Source: Clostridia bacterium (GTDB taxonomy: Bacteria; Bacillota_A; Clostridia; Oscillospirales; CAG-272). From it: a stretch of 14,538 nucleotides of DNA. Both the position numbers and the translations under genes were made by a program. Within the stretch, counting starts at the first letter, position 1; each line of letters begins with the position of its first letter. The notes below the pieces were generated by a model. That model saw only the letters and a list, made by a program, of their open reading frames with translations, made no database searches and was not told the origin of the DNA. The DNA lies in NCBI GenBank assembly GCA_017959485.1, contig JAGDAM010000154.1, positions 1 through 14,538 on the forward strand, given 5' to 3'. Below, one piece after another: positions 1-7,507 of this stretch.

Positions 1-191
1 CCGTTCGGGCGACACCTTCCCCAGCCGGGGAAGGCAAAGCAGCGTCGATTCGCCCCCCTATCCGTCGGCTTCGCCGACACCTTCCCCGTTCCGGGGAAGG
101 CAAAAGTTAACACCGCTTTCGCGGTCCCCAGGCTCGCCGGAGGAGAGGCATCCCCGTTACGGGGAAGGCAAACGTTAACACCGCTTTCACG
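1..191. repeat. Tandem extragenic palindromic repeats (CCTTCCCC...GGGGAAGG)
   Basis: Three related units are visible. Unit 1 has CCTTCCCC at 15-22 pairing with GGGGAAGG at 27-34. Unit 2 has the same arms at 80-87 and 93-100. Unit 3 is degenerate, with CCCC at 152-155 and GGGG at 161-164. Each is followed by GCAAA, and units 2 and 3 continue into a near-identical tail containing GTTAACACCGCTTTC (105-120 and 173-188). Units 2 and 3 repeat with a period of about 68 bases. Extra small hairpins lie between them: GTCGGC-TTC-GCCGAC (64-78) and ACCGC-TTTC-GCGGT (112-125). No ORF here looks coding. The pattern fits REP- or MITE-like intergenic repeats; I cannot name the family. Unit 1 may be cut by the window edge. 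Confidence 0.8.
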
Positions 192-193
192 TC

Positions 194-251
194 GCCCGGC
201 CGCAGGCCGGATATCGCCCGTCCGGAGGACGGATATCGCCGCGCGGAGCGC
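194..251. repeat. Array of three triloop hairpins separated by ATATCGCC
   Basis: Three perfect short hairpins follow one another: CCGGCC-GCA-GGCCGG (196-210), CCGTCC-GGA-GGACGG (218-232) and GCGC-GGA-GCGC (241-251). The first two are each followed by ATATCGCC (211-218 and 233-240), and the third by a degenerate GATCTCGC. Stem sequences differ between units while the triloop and spacer are kept, which points to conserved structure rather than simple sequence duplication. The array sits downstream of the minus-strand thioesterase gene, in a gene-free 333-base region. Function is unknown. Confidence 0.75.
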
Positions 252-298
252 GATCTCGCAGCCGAGCGCCGCGAGGCGTGAAGGCCCCGGAAGGACGC

Positions 299-326
299 GA
301 TCACTGCGAACACAGTGCCTCTGTGA
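299..326. repeat. Small nested inverted repeat containing AGTGCCTCT
   Basis: CACAG (311-315) and CTGTG (321-325) flank TGCCT, and outer ATCAC/GTGAT arms allow a longer imperfect stem. It lies just past the thioesterase stop codon, but no T-tract follows in that direction, so it is not a convincing intrinsic terminator. The 9-base word AGTGCCTCT recurs twice near the right end of the window. Confidence 0.4.
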
Positions 327-333
327 TCCGTTG

Positions 334-1059
334 TTATGAAAAAGGTTCAAGCACCGTCTCCGCCTCGAAGCAGGGCCTGCCCGACGTCGCGTTGTCGCCG
401 AAGACGGTTTGGGAGTATCCCTCTCCCGTGCGGGAAAGGGAAAGGACGTCGCCGCGGCGGGCTTCGCCGAGAAAATTGATCTTTATCTCCGAAAAACGCG
501 AAGCAATTCCGTCGAACCCGTCGAGCGCGTCCATGGCGACGTCCGCGTAAACGCAGTTGTTGAGGTGATTGTTCTCGTCGAGATCGGACAGTCTTACGAC
601 CCGCTCACCGGCTTCGACCGCGCCTGTCCTGTCGAATCTGCGGGGAACGGAGATAATCTCGCGCTCGCGCGGAACACACTCGAAGCTTACGGGGAAGTCG
701 CGGGGCTTGACGAGAGCCCGCGTGTCGTATCGGACCAGCACCCATCTGCTCGAGCAGATACCGACGGTTTTTCCGTCGCGTTCGAGCAGGAATCCGCGCT
801 CTAAAAAAAGACCGTTTACGCCGTCGTTGAAGGTCGTGAGCTTTACCGTTTCACCTTCGAATACGGGCGTGTCAAGCCGCATCCCGAGCTGAGTCAGAAC
901 GAATACCGTGTTCAGCGAACGCATATAGCGGTAGGTGCAGCCGAGCCCGTCGCAGTCCTCGCGCGCAAGCTGCTGCATATGGCGCAGAAGCGCCGAGGGC
1001 CTGACGGTGCTGTTAGGCAGAACGTCGTAGCTGGCTATTTTTATCAGTGATGATTTCAT
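334..1059 (-). CDS. Acyl-ACP thioesterase (FatA/FatB family)
   Basis: This 241-residue protein matches bacterial acyl-ACP thioesterases, tandem hot-dog enzymes that hydrolyse acyl-ACP to free fatty acid and ACP in the cytosol. The second hot-dog domain carries SDLDENNHLNN at about residues 158-168, which corresponds to the plant FatB DxNxH catalytic motif; by that comparison D161, N163 and H165 are the likely catalytic residues. The N-terminal half (VRPSALLRHMQQLARED, about 19-35) has the helix typical of the first hot-dog domain. The length is normal for the bacterial family. The ATG start is preceded only by a weak GAAAG site. The gene lies 49 bases downstream of the AIM24-family gene on the same strand, so they are probably co-transcribed. 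Chain-length specificity cannot be read from the sequence. Confidence 0.9.
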   Translation of the reverse strand: MKSSLIKIASYDVLPNSTVRPSALLRHMQQLAREDCDGLGCTYRYMRSLNTVFVLTQLGMRLDTPVFEGETVKLTTFNDGVNGLFLERGFLLERDGKTVGICSSRWVLVRYDTRALVKPRDFPVSFECVPREREIISVPRRFDRTGAVEAGERVVRLSDLDENNHLNNCVYADVAMDALDGFDGIASRFSEIKINFLGEARRGDVLSLSRTGEGYSQTVFGDNATSGRPCFEAETVLEPFS

Positions 1060-1071
1060 CTTTCAACTTTT

Positions 1072-1099
1072 CGGGGGATGCCGCGCGCGGCATCCCCCG
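1072..1099. other. 28-base perfect palindrome between AIM24-family and thioesterase genes
   Basis: The arms 1072-1085 and 1086-1099 are perfect reverse complements (CGGGGGATGCCGCG and its complement) with no forced loop, giving a very stable potential hairpin. In the minus-strand direction of the two flanking genes the stem is followed by AAAAG, not T residues, so it is not a standard terminator there. In the plus direction TTTTT follows five bases later (1105-1109), but no plus-strand gene reads into it. A role in transcript stability or in partial termination between the two cistrons is possible but unproven. Confidence 0.75.
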
Positions 1100-1108
1100 G
1101 GCCATTTT

Positions 1109-1786
1109 TCAGTTGCCCTTGTTTACCATCCCCGCGGTCGCGGCGATGAAGGAGGACAGCGGCATAGTCTGAAGCGTTACCTTGCCGGGTCCGGTAACGA
1201 CGGTGTTGAAGAGTCCCTCTCCGCCGAAGAAAACGTTCTTGAAGCCCTTGACCGTCTCGACCGAGATGGATACCGTATCGTCGGCGATGGCCAGATGACC
1301 GGTGTCGAGGACGAGGCGCTCACCGGCGGCAAGCTCGTACTCGACGGCCGAACCGTCGATCTCGACGAAAACCAGACCGGTGCCCGAAATCTTCTGCATA
1401 ATGAAGCCCTCTCCGCCGAAGAGAGCTCCTCCGATCTTCTTCTGGAAGAAGACCGACAGTTCGACTCCCTCGGTAGATGCGAGAAAGGCCGATTTCTGGC
1501 AGATAATCGACTTCCCGGGAGTGATCTCGATCGCCCGGATCGAGCCGACGAAGCTGGAACCGAAGGCAATCATTCCGGGACCGCCCGTCGCGGTGTAGAC
1601 GTTGCGGAACATCGCCTCTCCGGCGAACATTCTGCCGAAGGCCTTGCCGATACCGCCGGTATTGGTCTCCATCTTCATATTGGAGGACATCCATGACATC
1701 GAGCCCCTCTCGGTGATCATTTTTTCACCCGCGTCAAGCGAGCAGACGACGACGGGCATGGGTTCGCCCTTGATTTCGTATTTCAT
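1109..1786 (-). CDS. AIM24 / TIGR00266 family protein
   Basis: The 225-residue product belongs to the AIM24/TIGR00266 family, a single-domain beta-rich fold named after a yeast mitochondrial protein; the bacterial members have no settled biochemical role. Diagnostic stretches are the glycine-rich turns GGALFGGEGFIMQKISG (about residues 118-134) and FFGGEGLFNTVVTGPG (about 190-205), with NTGGIGKAFGRMFAGE near the N-terminus. No signal peptide or membrane segment is visible, so it is probably cytosolic. I chose the ATG at 1786 over an in-frame ATG at 1822 because GGAG lies about seven bases before it and family homology begins with MKYEIKG. Transcription probably starts from the extended -10 promoter at 1837-1865, upstream of both candidate starts. 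It appears to be the first gene of a two-gene unit with the thioesterase. Confidence 0.9.
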   Translation of the reverse strand: MKYEIKGEPMPVVVCSLDAGEKMITERGSMSWMSSNMKMETNTGGIGKAFGRMFAGEAMFRNVYTATGGPGMIAFGSSFVGSIRAIEITPGKSIICQKSAFLASTEGVELSVFFQKKIGGALFGGEGFIMQKISGTGLVFVEIDGSAVEYELAAGERLVLDTGHLAIADDTVSISVETVKGFKNVFFGGEGLFNTVVTGPGKVTLQTMPLSSFIAATAGMVNKGN

Positions 1787-1836
1787 TCTTTTCTCCGTTC
1801 CGGGACGGCTGAGCGTCCGCATTTTTTCTTTTATAC

Positions 1837-1865
1837 ATTATACCACATCGCGGCGCGCGGCGCAA
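1837..1865 (-). promoter_or_regulatory. Predicted sigma-70 type promoter for the AIM24-family/thioesterase unit
   Basis: On the minus strand a perfect TATAAT (1842-1837) is preceded by TGG, giving an extended -10. The -35 position, 17 bases upstream, reads TTGCGC (1865-1860), matching the consensus only in its first three bases. The extended -10 could compensate. It is divergent from the promoter at 1899-1927, with about 33 bases between the two -35 elements. Confidence 0.65.
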
Positions 1866-1898
1866 CAGAGATTACTTCGCGCGCGGTGAGGATTGTTG

Positions 1899-1927
1899 TT
1901 GACAGCAGTCCCGACGTGTGATAAAAT
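1899..1927 (+). promoter_or_regulatory. Near-consensus promoter for the glycerol-1-phosphate dehydrogenase/aro operon
   Basis: TTGACA (1899-1904), a 17-base spacer and TAAAAT (1922-1927) with TGA immediately before it form an extended -10 promoter. Transcription would start near 1934, leaving a leader of about 38 bases. That is too short for a T-box or classical attenuator. No other strong promoter was seen between here and 10534, so it may drive the whole unit. Confidence 0.75.
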
Positions 1928-1945
1928 TAATATTGGCTTAATATT
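1927..1945 (+). promoter_or_regulatory. Possible operator: two TTAATATT direct repeats at the transcription start
   Basis: TTAATATT occurs at 1927-1934 and again at 1938-1945, a period of 11 bases (about one helical turn). The repeats straddle the predicted start of transcription of the aro operon, where a bound repressor would block initiation. Each contains the palindrome AATATT. The surrounding leader is AT-rich, so chance is a real alternative. Confidence 0.3.
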
Positions 1946-1971
1946 CAAAAATAATATATTAGGGGTTAGAA

Positions 1972-3324
1972 ATGCCTGGTTTCAAGGATCTTGACACACT
2001 TATCCGCGAAGGCGGATTTTACTGCCCGCACTGCGGCCGGGTGCACGGCATAACGGTCGAAAAGGTCGTTCTGGCTGACGGGGCGCTTTCGTCGCTTCCC
2101 GGCGAAATAAAACGCAAGGGGCTCTGCCGCCCGTACGTTTTTGCCGATCCGAACACCTTCCGCGCCGCCGGGGAACGGGTCTGCGGACTGCTCGCCGAAG
2201 CCGGTATCGAATACAAAAAACAGGTGATAAACGACCCGCGTCCCGCGCCGGACGAGCGCACGCTCGGAGACGCCGCGATGCACTGGGACCCCTCCCGCGA
2301 CTGCGTGATCGGAGTCGGAGGAGGCGTCGTCAACGACACCTGCAAACTGCTCGCCAAACTGACGGGAAAGCCCTATTTCTACGTCGCGACCGCGCCTTCG
2401 ATGGACGGATACGCCTCGACCTCGTCGTCGATGGACGTACACGGCCTCAAGACCTCGCTTCCCGCCGATCCCGCGGGCGTGATCATTCTCGACACCTCGG
2501 TGCTCGCCGAAGCCCCGGCCGAGATGATCCTTGCCGGGATCGGAGATATGGCGGCAAAATATATAAGTCTCTGCGAATGGAAGATTGCGACGGTCATCAC
2601 CGGAGAGTACTACTGCCCCGAGGTCGCCGGGATGATGGCGTCCTCGCTGAAAAAGGTGATTGAAAACTCCTCGGCCGCTGTGAACCGCGACAAAGAGGCG
2701 ATTGGAAGCGTCGCCGAGGGCCTGGTCCTCGCCGGACTCGCGATGACCTGCGCCGGCGTATCGCGTCCCGCGTCCGGAATGGAGCATTATATCTCGCACA
2801 TCCGCGACATGCGCGGGCTCTCATACGGGACGAGGACCGATCTGCACGGAATCCAGTGCGGATTCGCCGTTCTCCCCTGCCTCCGCGCATACGAGAAACT
2901 GCGCCGCGCAAGGCCCGACAGAGACGCCGCGATTGCCGCGTTCGGCGATTTCGATTACGAAAAGCACGCAAAAGAGATGCGCGAATTCGTCGGAGAGGGC
3001 GCCGAGGCGATGATATCGCTCGAGGCGAAAGAGGGAAAATACGACAAGGCGAAACACCCCGCCCGACTCGACCGGATAATCGGCGGATGGGACGAGATCT
3101 GCTCGTATATCGACGAACTTCCCTCCTCTCTGGAATACGCAGAGTTCTGCCGCTCGATCGGCTTCCCCACGGAACCCGCGGAGATCGGCATGACCGCGGA
3201 CGAACTGTGCAAATTCTTTGATTTTGCCGGAGACGTCAGGGACAAATACGTCCTCTCACGGCTCTGCCGCGACGTCGGAGCCGTACGCACCCGCGCGGAC
3301 GTCGCCGCTCTGATAAGCGAATAA
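1972..3324 (+). CDS. sn-Glycerol-1-phosphate dehydrogenase (EgsA/AraM family)
   Basis: The 450-residue protein resembles bacterial sn-glycerol-1-phosphate dehydrogenases, which reduce dihydroxyacetone phosphate to glycerol-1-phosphate with NAD(P)H. The family belongs to the dehydroquinate synthase/iron-alcohol dehydrogenase superfamily. Visible motifs are the nucleotide-binding GVGGGVVND (114-122), TAPSMDGYASTSSSM (140-154), and the likely metal ligands D192 (GIGDMAAKY), H272 (SGMEHYISH) and H292 (DLHGIQCG). An N-terminal CPHCGRVH (18-25) matches the short Cys-rich start I recall for Clostridial members. AGGGG six bases before the ATG supports the start. It heads the aromatic operon, 38 bases before aroF, with no terminator between. 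Its connection to aromatic synthesis is unclear. In Bacillus, AraM supplies glycerol-1-phosphate for heptaprenylglyceryl phosphate; no PcrB-like partner gene is in the window. Confidence 0.88.
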   Translation: MPGFKDLDTLIREGGFYCPHCGRVHGITVEKVVLADGALSSLPGEIKRKGLCRPYVFADPNTFRAAGERVCGLLAEAGIEYKKQVINDPRPAPDERTLGDAAMHWDPSRDCVIGVGGGVVNDTCKLLAKLTGKPYFYVATAPSMDGYASTSSSMDVHGLKTSLPADPAGVIILDTSVLAEAPAEMILAGIGDMAAKYISLCEWKIATVITGEYYCPEVAGMMASSLKKVIENSSAAVNRDKEAIGSVAEGLVLAGLAMTCAGVSRPASGMEHYISHIRDMRGLSYGTRTDLHGIQCGFAVLPCLRAYEKLRRARPDRDAAIAAFGDFDYEKHAKEMREFVGEGAEAMISLEAKEGKYDKAKHPARLDRIIGGWDEICSYIDELPSSLEYAEFCRSIGFPTEPAEIGMTADELCKFFDFAGDVRDKYVLSRLCRDVGAVRTRADVAALISE

Positions 3325-3362
3325 CTCAACAACTATTATATTTTCCATAAAGGTCAAACAAG

Positions 3363-4364
3363 ATGATTATCGTACTTAAGCCCAACACACAGAAGGAACA
3401 GAAAGACAAGCTCATCGACTGGCTCAAGGATATGGGCCTCGGAGTTCACATTTCGGAAGGACAGTTCCGCACCGTCCTCGGCCTCATCGGCGACACCGCC
3501 GACGTGGATATGGACCTGATCTCCAGTCTCGCCATCGTCGATTCGGTCAAACGCGTCAGCGAAAGATTCAAATGCTGCAACCGCCAGTTTCATCCCGACG
3601 ACTCGGTAATCAGCGTCGGTGGAGTCAAAATAGGCGGCGGCAACTTCTGCATGATAGCCGGTCCCTGCTCGGTCGAAAGCGAAGAGCAGATCATCGGTAT
3701 CGCGAAAGCGGTAAAGGCGGCGGGAGCGACGATGCTCCGCGGCGGCGCCTTCAAGCCGCGCACGTCTCCCTATGATTTCCAGGGTCTGCACGCCACCGGC
3801 ATCGAACTGCTTAAAGCCGCCCGTGCCGTGACCGGACTTCCCATCGTCACCGAGATAATGAGCGCGGCCGACCTCGACCTGTTCGCCGACGTCGACGTGC
3901 TCCAGATAGGCGCCCGCAATATGCAGAACTTCGATCTTCTGCGCGAGGTAGGCAAGACCAACAAGCCGGTTCTTCTCAAGCGCGGACTTTCGGCGACGCT
4001 CAGCGAATTCCTCATGAGCGCCGAATATATAATGGCCGGAGGCAACGAGCAGGTCATCCTCTGCGAGCGCGGCATCCGCACCTACAGCGACTATCTGCGC
4101 AACACGCTCGATCTGTCCGCGGTTCCGATGCTTCACGAGCTGACGCATCTGCCGGTCATAGTCGACCCGAGCCACGCCACCGGAGTCGCGAGAATGGTCC
4201 GTCCGATGGCGGCCGCCGCGGCCGCCTGCGGCGCCGACGGTCTAATGATAGAGGTCCACAACGACCCGATGCACGCTCTCTGCGACGGAGCCCAGTCGAT
4301 CACACCCGACGAATACGCGAAGGTCGCCGCGGTCGTCTCGGCCGTCCGCGAGGCGGTTAAATGA
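3363..4364 (+). CDS. aroF: 3-deoxy-7-phosphoheptulonate synthase (DAHP synthase, type I-beta with N-terminal regulatory domain)
   Basis: This enzyme condenses phosphoenolpyruvate and erythrose-4-phosphate, the first step of the shikimate pathway. The 333-residue protein has a short ferredoxin-like N-terminal domain (about 1-70, MIIVLKPN...) joined to the TIM barrel (about 85-333). That architecture is like Thermotoga DAHP synthase, whose N-terminal domain mediates feedback inhibition by aromatic amino acids. Barrel motifs are AGPCSVES (99-106, metal ligand C102), [17 protein letters not shown] (125-141), LLKRG (204-208), DPSHATG (268-274, H271) and E297. AAAGGT eight bases before the ATG supports the start. 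Its stop overlaps the tyrA start as ATGA (4361-4364), so the two are translationally coupled. As first committed enzyme it is the likely point of feedback control. Confidence 0.96.
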   Translation: MIIVLKPNTQKEQKDKLIDWLKDMGLGVHISEGQFRTVLGLIGDTADVDMDLISSLAIVDSVKRVSERFKCCNRQFHPDDSVISVGGVKIGGGNFCMIAGPCSVESEEQIIGIAKAVKAAGATMLRGGAFKPRTSPYDFQGLHATGIELLKAARAVTGLPIVTEIMSAADLDLFADVDVLQIGARNMQNFDLLREVGKTNKPVLLKRGLSATLSEFLMSAEYIMAGGNEQVILCERGIRTYSDYLRNTLDLSAVPMLHELTHLPVIVDPSHATGVARMVRPMAAAAAACGADGLMIEVHNDPMHALCDGAQSITPDEYAKVAAVVSAVREAVK

Positions 4365-5191
4365 CGGTCGGCGTCGTCGGTCTCGGCCTGATCGGAGGTT
4401 CCTTCGCCAGGGCCTATTCCGCCGCCGGGCACCGGGTGCTGGGTTACGATAAAGACGAACGCACGCTGGGGTTTGCGTCGCTTTCGGGCGCGATTGCCGG
4501 AAAGCTTGACGACGCGGCGATACCGGAATGCGACCTGATACTCGTATGTCTCTACCGCTCCGCCGCGGAAGATTACGTAACGGCGCACGGACCGGTTTTC
4601 GGGACGCGCCCGGTCGTCGTCGACTGCTGCGGCACTAAGCGTCTTATCTGCCGGACGGGTTTTGAGGCAGCCGAAAAATACGGCTTCCGCTACTTCGGCG
4701 GACACCCGATGGCGGGGACCCAGTATTCGGGATTCAAATACTCGAAGGCGAATCTCTTTTCGGGTGCGACGATGATAATCGTCCCGCCCGACCGCGAAGA
4801 CATCGAAACTCTGTCGCACGTCTGCGACCTTCTGCGTCCGGCGGGATTCGCGAAGTTTACGGTATCCGACGCCGAAACGCACGACCGAGTCGTCGCCTTC
4901 ACCTCTCAGCTGGCTCACGTTATATCCGCCGCTTACGTCAAAAGCGACTCGTCGGCGTTGCGAAAGGGTTATTCGGCGGGCAGCTACCGCGATATGACGC
5001 GGGTTGCGTATATGAATCCGGATATGTGGACCGAGCTCTTTCTCGACGACGGCGACAATCTCGTCTGCGAAATAGACGCCCTCATCGGACACCTCTCGGA
5101 ATTCCGCGACGCGGTCGCCGCGCGTGACCCCGAGCGGCTGAAAGAACTGATAACCGAATCGAAAAAGAAAAAGGAAGAGGCGGACAGATAA
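4361..5191 (+). CDS. tyrA: Prephenate dehydrogenase
   Basis: The product oxidatively decarboxylates prephenate to 4-hydroxyphenylpyruvate with NAD+, the committed tyrosine step. The 276-residue protein has an N-terminal Rossmann fold with GLGLIGGSF (7-15) and an acidic residue at the end of the second strand (D30), which suggests NAD rather than NADP. The prephenate-binding region includes GGHPMAG (113-119, H115) and the helix with [11 protein letters not shown] (182-192, H186). There is no C-terminal ACT domain and no fused chorismate mutase; that activity comes from the fusion gene at 8571. Arogenate as an alternative substrate cannot be excluded. GAGG (4350-4353) lies seven bases before the ATG, which overlaps the aroF stop. 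The C-terminus is unusually lysine-rich ([11 protein letters not shown]), partly because it encodes the aroB ribosome binding site. Confidence 0.94.
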   Translation: MTVGVVGLGLIGGSFARAYSAAGHRVLGYDKDERTLGFASLSGAIAGKLDDAAIPECDLILVCLYRSAAEDYVTAHGPVFGTRPVVVDCCGTKRLICRTGFEAAEKYGFRYFGGHPMAGTQYSGFKYSKANLFSGATMIIVPPDREDIETLSHVCDLLRPAGFAKFTVSDAETHDRVVAFTSQLAHVISAAYVKSDSSALRKGYSAGSYRDMTRVAYMNPDMWTELFLDDGDNLVCEIDALIGHLSEFRDAVAARDPERLKELITESKKKKEEADR

Positions 5192-6258
5192 TGCCTGAAC
5201 CTGTCACCGTCAGAATCGGAAAGAACGGCGGATACGACGTCGTCATCGGGCGCGGCCTGCTTGACGGCTGCGGTTTCCCGCTCCCCCGGGGCGCCCGGCG
5301 GGCGCTTCTCGTATCCGACTCAAACGTCTTCCCGCTCTACGGAAAAAAAGCCGAGCGGCTGCTCCGAGACCGGGGACTTCTGGTTTCATCCTTCGTTTTT
5401 CCGGCCGGAGAATCCGCAAAGAACCTGGGAACCTATTCGGACATACTTAACGCCGCGGTGTCGGCGGGGCTTACCCGCGCCGATATTTTCGCGGCTCTCG
5501 GCGGCGGAGTGACGGGCGATTTGTGCGGCTTTGCCGCCGCGACCTATATGCGGGGCGTCGGATTCATTCAGATGCCCACGACGCTGCTCGCCGCGGTCGA
5601 TTCCTCTGTCGGAGGAAAGACGGGAGTCGATCTGCCGGGCGGGAAAAACCTCGCGGGCGCCTTTCACCGTCCGCTCGCCGTAATCTGCGACACGTCGACT
5701 CTCGACACGCTGCCCGACGCCGAATACCGGGGCGGCTGCGCCGAGATTATCAAATACGGAATGATCGGCTCCGCGGACTTTCTGCGAGATCTTGCCGAAC
5801 GTCCGGTGAGCGACTGTCCCGAAAAAACAATAGAATTCTGCGTAAATATGAAGCGCCTTTTCGTCGAGGAGGACGAGTTCGACAGAGGCCGGAGAATGCT
5901 GCTCAATTTCGGGCACACCTTCGGACACGCCGCCGAACAGTGCGGCGGATACGTTATGCCTCACGGATTTGCCGTCGCAGCCGGTATGGCCGCGATGACT
6001 CGGGCCGCCGCGGCTTTCGGAATCTGCGAAAAAGAGGCGCTTGACCTGCTGCTCCCCCTGCTCTCGGCTTACCGGCTGCCGGACGCTTTCCCCTACTCCG
6101 GAAACGCGATGCTGGGCGCCGTTATGAAAGACAAAAAGTCGGGCGGCGGAGTCATTAATCTGATCGTTCCCGAACGGGCGGGATCCTGCCGGATACTTCC
6201 CGCGGATCTTAAGGACGTCGCCGACTGGATGCGGCGCGGAGGTATTGTATTTGACTGA
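5191..6258 (+). CDS. aroB: 3-dehydroquinate synthase
   Basis: AroB converts DAHP to 3-dehydroquinate using NAD+ and a divalent metal, the second shikimate step. The 355-residue length is standard. Motifs include [19 protein letters not shown] (104-122), [19 protein letters not shown] (129-147), [12 protein letters not shown] (150-161) and [11 protein letters not shown] (239-249). The metal ligands by family comparison are E185 ([10 protein letters not shown]), H242 and H258. Its ATG shares one base with the tyrA stop (TAATG at 5189-5193), and an AGGAAGAGG stretch inside tyrA supplies the ribosome binding site. It is the second member of the dehydroquinate synthase superfamily in this operon, after the glycerol-1-phosphate dehydrogenase. 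It extends eight bases into aroA. Confidence 0.97.
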   Translation: MPEPVTVRIGKNGGYDVVIGRGLLDGCGFPLPRGARRALLVSDSNVFPLYGKKAERLLRDRGLLVSSFVFPAGESAKNLGTYSDILNAAVSAGLTRADIFAALGGGVTGDLCGFAAATYMRGVGFIQMPTTLLAAVDSSVGGKTGVDLPGGKNLAGAFHRPLAVICDTSTLDTLPDAEYRGGCAEIIKYGMIGSADFLRDLAERPVSDCPEKTIEFCVNMKRLFVEEDEFDRGRRMLLNFGHTFGHAAEQCGGYVMPHGFAVAAGMAAMTRAAAAFGICEKEALDLLLPLLSAYRLPDAFPYSGNAMLGAVMKDKKSGGGVINLIVPERAGSCRILPADLKDVADWMRRGGIVFD

Positions 6259-7507
6259 CTCCTACCCGGTATCCGAAAATCCGAGGACCGGAAGCGTAGC
6301 CGTACCCGCGTCGAAATCCGAAGCGCACCGTATGCTGATCTGCGCCGCCCTCGCCGGAGGACGGTCGAACATCGGATGCAAAGGGGTTTCGGACGACGTA
6401 CGCGCGACCGCCGCCTGCCTTTCCTCTCTTTTGGGACCTGTTGAAGTTTTTGACGACTCGCTGACCGTCACCGGCGGGGGCGTAGGAACCGGCGGCCCGC
6501 TCGAATGCGGAGAAAGCGGATCCACACTCCGGTTTCTGCTGCCTCTCTGCGGCGCGCTCGGGCGCGAAGCGGTATTCGTATGCCGCGGACGGCTTCCGTC
6601 GAGACCGCTCGAACCGCTCGCCGGCGAGCTTGAAAAGCACGGAATGAAAATCCGCCGCGAAGGCGGGAGAATATTCGTCTCGGGGCGGCTTACGCCGGGG
6701 GATTATTCCCTTCCCGGAGACGTTTCGTCGCAGTTTATCAGCGGACTGCTCTTCGCGCTGCCGCTGCTCGAAGGCGACAGCCGCCTTGCCGTGACCGGCA
6801 GAATCGAATCGGCGGGATATATCGCCATGACCGAGGCGGCTCTCGCGCGGTCGGGCGTCAAACTTGTTAAAGAATCCAATAATTATTATATTCCGGGCAG
6901 ACAGACCTACTCTTTCCCGGAAAAAGCCGCGGTCGAGGGCGACTGGTCGGGAGCCGCCTTCTTCCTTGCCGCCGGCGCCTTCTCGAAGCACGGAATCCGG
7001 GTGACCGGACTGGCCCTTCCCTCGGATCAGGGCGACTCGGCTGTCGCGGAGATTCTCGAACACTTCGGAGCCGTCGTGACGCGCGGCGTCGCGGGAGGCA
7101 TTCTCGTCCGCCGCGGAACGCTCCGCGGAATCAGAATCGACGCGTCGGAGATACCCGACCTCGTTCCGATTCTGGCCGTCGTCGCTTCGGCCGCCGAGGG
7201 AGACACCGTATTTGAAAACGCCGGACGGCTCCGCCTGAAGGAATCCGACCGGCTGTCGGGAACGGCGGAAATGATAAACGCCCTCGGAGGAGACGCGCGC
7301 GTCAGCGGAGAGACCCTCACCGTTCGCGGAACCCGCGGACTGCGGGGCGGCCGCGTAAATTCCCGCTCGGATCACCGGCTGGCAATGTCGGCCGCGGCCG
7401 CGGCTTCGGTTTGCGAACGTCCGGTCGAGGTCTCGGATCCCGGCTGCGTGTCTAAATCATACCCTGATTTCTGGGACGACTTCAATTCGCTGGAGGCAGA
7501 CTCATGA
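6251..7507 (+). CDS. aroA: 3-phosphoshikimate 1-carboxyvinyltransferase (EPSP synthase)
   Basis: This enzyme transfers the enolpyruvyl group of PEP to shikimate-3-phosphate. The 418-residue protein shows VPASKSEAHRMLI (about 18-30, with the substrate-binding Lys K22), ECGESGSTLRFL, LPSRPLEPL, IPDLVPILAV with the catalytic Asp, LKESDRL and SDHRLAMS. SKSEAHR in place of SKSxSNR, and the CGESGSTLRFL form, are variants I associate with Clostridia. I chose the TTG at 6251 because GGAGGT (6238-6243) lies seven bases upstream. Another in-frame TTG at 6245 is only one base from that site. The start lies inside the last codons of aroB, so the two are coupled. The stop overlaps the aroC start as ATGA. 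No ATG serves this gene, so translation may be slightly weaker than for its neighbours. Confidence 0.95.
   Translation: MTDSYPVSENPRTGSVAVPASKSEAHRMLICAALAGGRSNIGCKGVSDDVRATAACLSSLLGPVEVFDDSLTVTGGGVGTGGPLECGESGSTLRFLLPLCGALGREAVFVCRGRLPSRPLEPLAGELEKHGMKIRREGGRIFVSGRLTPGDYSLPGDVSSQFISGLLFALPLLEGDSRLAVTGRIESAGYIAMTEAALARSGVKLVKESNNYYIPGRQTYSFPEKAAVEGDWSGAAFFLAAGAFSKHGIRVTGLALPSDQGDSAVAEILEHFGAVVTRGVAGGILVRRGTLRGIRIDASEIPDLVPILAVVASAAEGDTVFENAGRLRLKESDRLSGTAEMINALGGDARVSGETLTVRGTRGLRGGRVNSRSDHRLAMSAAAAASVCERPVEVSDPGCVSKSYPDFWDDFNSLEADS

Noticed and set aside
1..251. CRISPR array
   Set aside because: Units are palindromic, differ in length, lack regular unique spacers of about 30 bases, and have no cas genes nearby.
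1072..1109. Plus-strand intrinsic terminator (palindrome followed by TTTTT)
   Set aside because: No plus-strand gene precedes it, and the T-tract is displaced by five bases; kept only as a palindrome of unknown role.
3325..3362. T-box, riboswitch or attenuator before aroF
   Set aside because: The gap is only 38 bases, with no hairpin and no T-tract after a stem; it holds only the aroF ribosome binding site.
6209..7375. 388-residue minus-strand ORF opposite aroA
   Set aside because: It is an antisense shadow of aroA, with biased composition and no recognisable domain or ribosome binding site.
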